Below are positions 5,763-9,662 of a DNA stretch of 9,662 nt, piece by piece. How positions within the stretch are numbered: position 1 is the stretch's first letter; each line of letters starts with the position of its first letter. Below the pieces are notes generated by a model. That model did not search any database. It saw only the letters and a program-made list of their open reading frames with translations, and was not told the DNA's origin. The translations under genes were made by a program, and so were the position numbers. The DNA comes from Bacteroidetes bacterium 4572_114 (GTDB lineage: Bacteria; Bacteroidota; Bacteroidia; Bacteroidales; 4484-276): assembly GCA_002254335.1 (NCBI GenBank), contig NIVA01000094.1:1-9662 (forward strand), read 5' to 3'.

Positions 5763-5800
5763 TTGCGCAAGGTTCCAGGATGCTTTGGTAATCAAACTAT

Positions 5801-7852
5801 ATGAGAGTGAAAATATTTTTTGTCATATTATTGTTATTTCTATTTCAGGCCTCAATAACCTGCAATCCCCAAATTGACAGTTTGAAAAGGATATTAAATT
5901 CCGGCTCTTTGTCAGATGAAGCCAGGTTTGGTGTGCTTATGGACATAACACGGTTAATTTCCCCGGTGTCATTTGATTCGGCCATAAAATATGGGCTTGG
6001 TGCAATGGAGGCTGCAAATGAAACGGGGAACAATTATAACATTGCTGCTGCATCAAAGCTAATTGGGACGATTTATTATCGGCAATATAATTACGTTAAC
6101 GCACTGGATTATTTTCAACAGGCACTCAGGATAAACCGTGAACTCAATAATTTACAGGCTTTACCAGCATGTTACAATAACCTTGGGCTGGTTTACAACA
6201 ACCTGGGCTATTATGAGGAAGCCCTGAAAAATCACCTGAAACAACTCTCATATAACGAGGGGTTGAACAATAAAAAAGGTGTGGCAATCTCTAACAGGCA
6301 TATCGGCAATGTTTACAATAGCATGGGCGAAAACCAAAAAGCACTGGAATATTATCAAAATTCCAAAACAATTTCAGAGCAACTTGGGGATACTAATTCC
6401 ATCGGCACATCGCTCATCAACCTGGGCGTGGCCAATATGTCACTTAAGAATTACAATACTGCCCTTGACAATTTTATGCAAGCATTGGCCATTAAAGAGC
6501 GACTTGAAGACACAAAGGATATTGCCAAGATTTATTCGAACTTGGGCGTGATTTACCGTACACTTGAAAAATTTGAATTGGCCAGGAACTATTTTCATAA
6601 AGGCCTCGAACTGAACGAATCAATGAACGATAAAAGGGGGATGACAGTATCGCTCATCAACCTGGGGGACGTATATATTGATTTGAGGAAATTTCAAATG
6701 AGCTTTGATTACCTAAAAAGGGCTTTGGTGCTGGCACAGGAAACTGATTTGAAGAAATCGTTGATGGAAGCCTATAAATCGTTGTCAAACTGGTATGAAT
6801 TACAGGGCGAATTTAAAAATGCGCTGGATTATTATAAACTTCAGGCATCACTTAGCGACAGTTTGTTCAACATCGAAAAAAGCCGACAAATCAAAGATTT
6901 GCAAATAGTTTATGAAGTTGAAAAAAAGGATAAGGAAATCCTCGAACAAAGCATTTCGATACAGGCATATCAAAGCAGTCAGTTATATTTCTTGTTGGCC
7001 ATACTAATAATCCTGGGAGTGGCATCTGTTTTTTATTACAGGTACCGCCTAAAAAAGAGGGTAAACCGCGAACTGGAAATAAAAATTGCAGAAGCCCTGA
7101 CAAAACAAAAAGAACAGCAACAGATTATTGTCCACCAGGCCAGCCTCACGTCATTGGGCGAACTGGCCGCCGGCATTGCCCACGAGATAAAACAACCGCT
7201 TCAAAACATCTCGCTTTCCAACGAAACCCTTGATATGGAAATCCGGGAAGAGGAACCAGAAATGGAGTTTATTGCTAAAACAGTTAAGGATATTTATGAG
7301 GATATTAAACGCATTAAATTTATTATAAACGAAATTAGTAATTTCTCGCGCGGCCAGCAGGACGAACTATGCGAACCCTTTAATGTTAATACCAGGATAC
7401 AGAATGCATTTTTGTTGACCAGGACCAGGTTCGCGAACCGAAGGATTGACGTGAAGTTTACCTTAGACGAACACATCCCCGAAATTGTAGGGAACCCCTA
7501 TAAATTTGAACAGGTAATCGTTAATTTTTTAAATAATGCCAAAGATGCCATCGAGGAGAAAGCTGAAAAAACAAAGGGTGATTTTAACAAGTGGATGACC
7601 GTGAAAAGCTTTTCGGACGGGGATGATGTAGTTGTTGAAGTGAGCGACAATGGCATTGGGATTTCTGAAGACTGCAAAACAAATATTTTTCTTCCGTTTT
7701 TTACTACAAAGGCCCTGGGCAAGGGCACCGGCCTTGGTCTCTCCATTTCGTTAGGGATAATAAAAGAGATGAATGGGTTTATTGAATTAGAATCGGAATT
7801 GATGAAAGGCACCACGATGCGGGTAAAGATCCCGGTTGTGGCGGTGGGGTGA
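5801..7852 (+). CDS. TPR sensor histidine kinase (periplasmic TPRs, cytoplasmic kinase)
   Basis: This is a 683-residue protein. An N-terminal signal peptide (about 1-21) is followed by about seven tetratricopeptide repeats at near 40-residue spacing (about 81-354, starting near 81, 121, 161, 201, 241, 281 and 321). A short helical segment (about 355-390) leads to a single membrane span at about 395-413, then a basic coiled coil (about 415-445). The kinase core has its H-box at 452-466 with phospho-acceptor His461 (AGIAHEIKQPL). The ATPase domain has an N-box (VNFLNNAKDAI, Asn575 and Asn579), a G1 box DNGIG (616-620), an F-box LPFFTTK (631-637) and a G2 box GKGTGLGL (640-647). All catalytic motifs are present, so it should autophosphorylate. 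There is no receiver or output domain and no response regulator gene in view. The TPR part probably senses a protein or peptide in the periplasm. It is transcribed divergently from ssb, and metF follows after 91 bases. Confidence 0.9.
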   Translation: MRVKIFFVILLLFLFQASITCNPQIDSLKRILNSGSLSDEARFGVLMDITRLISPVSFDSAIKYGLGAMEAANETGNNYNIAAASKLIGTIYYRQYNYVNALDYFQQALRINRELNNLQALPACYNNLGLVYNNLGYYEEALKNHLKQLSYNEGLNNKKGVAISNRHIGNVYNSMGENQKALEYYQNSKTISEQLGDTNSIGTSLINLGVANMSLKNYNTALDNFMQALAIKERLEDTKDIAKIYSNLGVIYRTLEKFELARNYFHKGLELNESMNDKRGMTVSLINLGDVYIDLRKFQMSFDYLKRALVLAQETDLKKSLMEAYKSLSNWYELQGEFKNALDYYKLQASLSDSLFNIEKSRQIKDLQIVYEVEKKDKEILEQSISIQAYQSSQLYFLLAILIILGVASVFYYRYRLKKRVNRELEIKIAEALTKQKEQQQIIVHQASLTSLGELAAGIAHEIKQPLQNISLSNETLDMEIREEEPEMEFIAKTVKDIYEDIKRIKFIINEISNFSRGQQDELCEPFNVNTRIQNAFLLTRTRFANRRIDVKFTLDEHIPEIVGNPYKFEQVIVNFLNNAKDAIEEKAEKTKGDFNKWMTVKSFSDGDDVVVEVSDNGIGISEDCKTNIFLPFFTTKALGKGTGLGLSISLGIIKEMNGFIELESELMKGTTMRVKIPVVAVG

Positions 7853-7854
7853 TG

Positions 7855-7878
7855 GGGCGAACGGGCGAATGGGCAAGG
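7855..7878. repeat. Short 8-base tandem repeat after the kinase gene
   Basis: Three imperfect units, GGGCGAAC, GGGCGAAT and GGGCAAGG, begin two bases after the kinase stop codon. A further small direct repeat, GACGTGCG/GACGTGCA (7884-7899), follows. Simple repeats of this wording occur between genes in related organisms. No function is evident. Confidence 0.4.
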
Positions 7879-7943
7879 GTAGAGACGTGCGGACGTGCAC
7901 CTCAAACAGCTGATTTGATTTTCGGGTATTTAAAATTGAAATT

Positions 7944-8900
7944 ATGAAAGTTATAGAATTATTAAAAAATACGGACAAAACACTTTTTTCTTTTGAACTG
8001 TTGCCACCGTTAAGGGGCGGGAACATCGAATCAGTATATAAGGTGATCGACCCGTTGATCGGGTTTAACCCCATCAACATTAACATTACCTATCATCAGC
8101 AAGAGGTGGTTTACAAAAAGCTCCCCAGCGGGTTGTTGCAGAAAAAAACCGTGCGCAAACGCCCGGGGACAGTGGCCATTTCTGCCGCCATCAAATACAG
8201 GTACCCTCAGTTGGAGGTTGTGCCGCATTTGATTTGTGGTGGTTTTACAAAATCAGAAACCGAGTACGCCTTGATCGACCTTCATTTTCTTGGGATAGAA
8301 AACCTGTTGGTGCTGCGTGGCGACCCCCCCAAATCGCAGCGGTTGTTCCAGCCTGACCCTGAAGGCCATCAATTTGCCATCGACCTGATTGAACAAATAA
8401 CCAACCTCAACAAGGGGATTTACCAGGATGATGAGCTGCGCAATAAAACAGCCACTGACTTTTCGGTAGGGGTTGCAGGCTATCCCGAAAAACATTTCGA
8501 AGCGGCCAACATGGATGCAGACCTACAATATTTAAAGGAAAAGGTTGACTCCGGGGCCGACTACATCATCACCCAGATGTTTTTTGACAATAAGGTGTTT
8601 TTTGATTTTGTGGAACGTTGCCGTAACTTCGGCATAGAAGTGCCCATAATCCCGGGCCTGAAGCCCATCTCATCGATGAACGACCTGAGGTTGTTGCCCC
8701 TGGTTTTTCACATCGATATCCCCGAAGGCCTGGCGGCAGGGTTAAGGAAATGCAAGACCAATGAGGCTGCAATTCAATTAGGCATCAAGTGGAGCGTTAA
8801 GCAATCGCTGGAACTGAAAGATTATGGTGTCCCGGCACTGCACTATTTTACCATTGGTGTTACCGATAACATCAGGCAAATTGCAGGGAAGGTGTTTTAG
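7944..8900 (+). CDS. metF: 5,10-methylenetetrahydrofolate reductase MetF
   Basis: This 318-residue TIM-barrel flavoenzyme reduces 5,10-methylene-THF to 5-methyl-THF with FAD and NAD(P)H, supplying methyl groups for methionine synthesis in the cytoplasm. Seen motifs are TLFSFELLPP (13-22) with the catalytic Glu18, ITYH (48-51), LLVLRGDPP (121-129) with Asp127 at the flavin/folate site, GVAGYPEKH (176-184), ITQMFFD (209-215), IIPGLKPI (235-242) and the C-terminal GVPALHYFT (295-303). The length is normal for bacterial MetF (about 290-320) and no key residue is missing. Position 7944 is the first ATG of a frame whose alignment to the family begins at once (MKVIELL). It may be co-transcribed with the kinase, but 91 bases with small repeats separate them. 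No S-adenosylmethionine or cobalamin riboswitch is recognisable in that short gap. Confidence 0.97.
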   Translation: MKVIELLKNTDKTLFSFELLPPLRGGNIESVYKVIDPLIGFNPININITYHQQEVVYKKLPSGLLQKKTVRKRPGTVAISAAIKYRYPQLEVVPHLICGGFTKSETEYALIDLHFLGIENLLVLRGDPPKSQRLFQPDPEGHQFAIDLIEQITNLNKGIYQDDELRNKTATDFSVGVAGYPEKHFEAANMDADLQYLKEKVDSGADYIITQMFFDNKVFFDFVERCRNFGIEVPIIPGLKPISSMNDLRLLPLVFHIDIPEGLAAGLRKCKTNEAAIQLGIKWSVKQSLELKDYGVPALHYFTIGVTDNIRQIAGKVF

Positions 8901-8908
8901 GGGGGATA

Positions 8909-8964
8909 TTGCCACAGATTGTTTTGGGGAAATTGCCACAGATTGCACAGATTTGCACAGATTA
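8909..8964 (+). repeat. CACAGATT-type repeat between convergent genes
   Basis: TTGCCACAGATTG occurs twice (8909-8921 and 8933-8945), followed by CACAGATTTGCACAGATTA. It occupies the first half of the 147-base gap between metF and the T9SS-sorted protein gene, which converge here. It matches in kind the minus-strand repeat at 1919-1972. No terminator hairpin with a T-run is evident in this gap. Confidence 0.55.
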
Positions 8965-9047
8965 TATTGCCTGGGAAAATGCCACACCTGCCAGACTGGG
9001 ACAGGCGGGGATTTTAAATATTATTTATTTTACGTTGTGGGAAGATA

Positions 9048-9662
9048 TTAGTTTACAATTAGTTTATCTGTTATCACCCTTTTTTCTTCGGTTGCCGCCC
9101 TGATAATATAAATGCCCCTGAGTAGCTGTGATACGTCAATTTTAATCATTGGGTTATTTTGCTGTTTCAAAAGTTGTAATACCCTCTTACCTTTTACATC
9201 GAAAAGCGATATTTCGGAAATACGATGTTCGTTAATTATTTCTACAAGGTTCTTTGATGGATTTGGGATTATTTTTAGTTTTTCTTCCTGTGGCTTGATA
9301 TCATCGATTGCGGTATTATCCACAAAATAGGTAAAATCACTATAAAGTAATCGTGCAGCCGGAAGCCATTCCTTTCGTGCTGTATCATAATTTACCCGAT
9401 ACATCTCCTCCAAAGCACCATGGTAAAAATACCACCTGCACGAATCATCGTAATTAAGTAACCAGGGCTCGTTGATGTAATTTTTTAAGGAATCTGTGTA
9501 TCTTCGTTTGCGGTTATCGTGGTAATGAATGTTTGTTAAGGAACGGCTAAAAAACCACTGACTACTGGCATCATCCCACGCGTATGTATTCACGTACCTG
9601 TCTTTTAGACCGGGGGTTGGGTACTCCATGTAATCTTTTAAGTAGGCATACCATTCAACACC
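9048..9662 (-). CDS. Secreted protein with T9SS type A sorting domain (C-terminal part)
   Basis: The frame is open to the right edge, so the gene begins beyond the window; 204 residues are visible. The last 75 or so form a type IX secretion C-terminal sorting domain. They run KIIPNPSKN (IPNPS at 132-136 of the visible part), then EISLFDVKGKRVLQL, then IDVSQLLRGIYIIRA, ending in ITDKLIVN. This domain carries the protein across the outer membrane and is removed or used for attachment. The part before it is rich in Trp and Tyr in a loosely repeating pattern (EWYAYLKDY, NTYAWDDASSQWFF, LLNYDDSCRWYFYHG, NYDTARKEWLP). This suggests short beta-type repeats of a secreted, otherwise unrecognised protein. 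The internal ATG at 9629 is not the true start, because coding continues upstream (GVEWYAYLKDY). Its presence fits the gldD/gldE genes, since T9SS and gliding share components. Confidence 0.85.
   Translation of the reverse strand, partial: GVEWYAYLKDYMEYPTPGLKDRYVNTYAWDDASSQWFFSRSLTNIHYHDNRKRRYTDSLKNYINEPWLLNYDDSCRWYFYHGALEEMYRVNYDTARKEWLPAARLLYSDFTYFVDNTAIDDIKPQEEKLKIIPNPSKNLVEIINEHRISEISLFDVKGKRVLQLLKQQNNPMIKIDVSQLLRGIYIIRAATEEKRVITDKLIVN

Noticed and set aside
6279..6551. A 90-residue plus-strand frame inside the TPR region
   Set aside because: It overlaps the TPR coding sequence in another frame and only reflects its repeated codons.
7853..7943. Riboswitch or separate promoter for metF
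   Set aside because: The gap is 91 bases and partly simple repeat. TAAAATTG at 7931-7938 departs from TAnnTTTG and would be too close to the ATG. No riboswitch core is recognisable.
7498..8086. Minus-strand open frames across the end of the kinase gene and the start of metF
   Set aside because: They lie antisense to two clearly recognised genes, overlap each other, and show low-complexity Ser/Pro/Leu content without domain features. They are shadows of the coding frames.
8983..9017. Possible terminator hairpin CCTGCCAGACTGGGACAGG in the metF/T9SS gap
   Set aside because: Only four pairs form cleanly (CCTG/CAGG) with a long loop, and there is no T-run after it on either strand.
8824..9103. 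Plus-strand frames running from the end of metF across the CACAGATT repeats
   Set aside because: They overlap metF out of frame, then translate repeat DNA; Cys-rich text comes from the repeat wording. Not credible genes.

Overview
The window looks like chromosomal DNA of a member of the Bacteroidota, most likely a gliding or type IX secretion (T9SS) lineage of the Bacteroidia or Flavobacteriia. The grounds are an ssb-gldE-gldD gene block, a protein with a T9SS type A C-terminal sorting domain, lipoproteins with short lipoboxes, Bacteroidota-type -7 promoter boxes (TAnnTTTG), weak or absent Shine-Dalgarno sequences, and intergenic repeats of the CACAGATT and GTCATTTG kinds. The species cannot be named from the sequence alone.

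Left part (1-3075), an accessory, repeat-rich region. It opens with the last 37 codons of a membrane protein (+). This is followed by a long imperfect inverted repeat that resembles an integron attC site (about 127-253). A lipoprotein with a glycoside-hydrolase-like TIM-barrel domain (+) begins 20 bases further on. Two small minus-strand genes follow: a DUF1232 (YkvA-like) membrane protein and a probable divergent member of the IPExxxVDY family. Two copies of a structured repeat of about 170-215 bp (1161-1374 and 2689-2859) lie between the genes. They share a palindrome whose only two differences compensate each other. A third, isolated copy of the palindrome lies downstream of gldD.

Centre (3076-5800), a conserved core block on the minus strand: ssb, then gldE, then gldD. 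SSB protects single-stranded DNA. GldE (a CNNM/CBS/CorC-type membrane protein) and GldD (a lipoprotein) belong to the gliding/T9SS machinery. The gldE-gldD gap holds an inverted pair of GTCATTTG...GTCATTGAGG repeats, which is unusual inside this block. gldE starts at TTG and has two candidate -7 boxes of its own just after ssb.

Right part (5801-9662). A hybrid sensor runs divergently from ssb: signal peptide, about seven TPRs, one membrane span and a cytoplasmic histidine kinase, with no response regulator in view. After a 91-base gap comes metF (5,10-methylenetetrahydrofolate reductase). Converging on metF from the right edge is the C-terminal part of a secreted T9SS substrate. The GldD/GldE pair and the T9SS-sorted protein are functionally coherent. 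The kinase, metF and the left-hand genes have no obvious shared pathway.

The most unusual material is non-coding: the attC-like structure and the two-copy structured repeat family. No complete mobile element, tRNA, rRNA or CRISPR array was seen.
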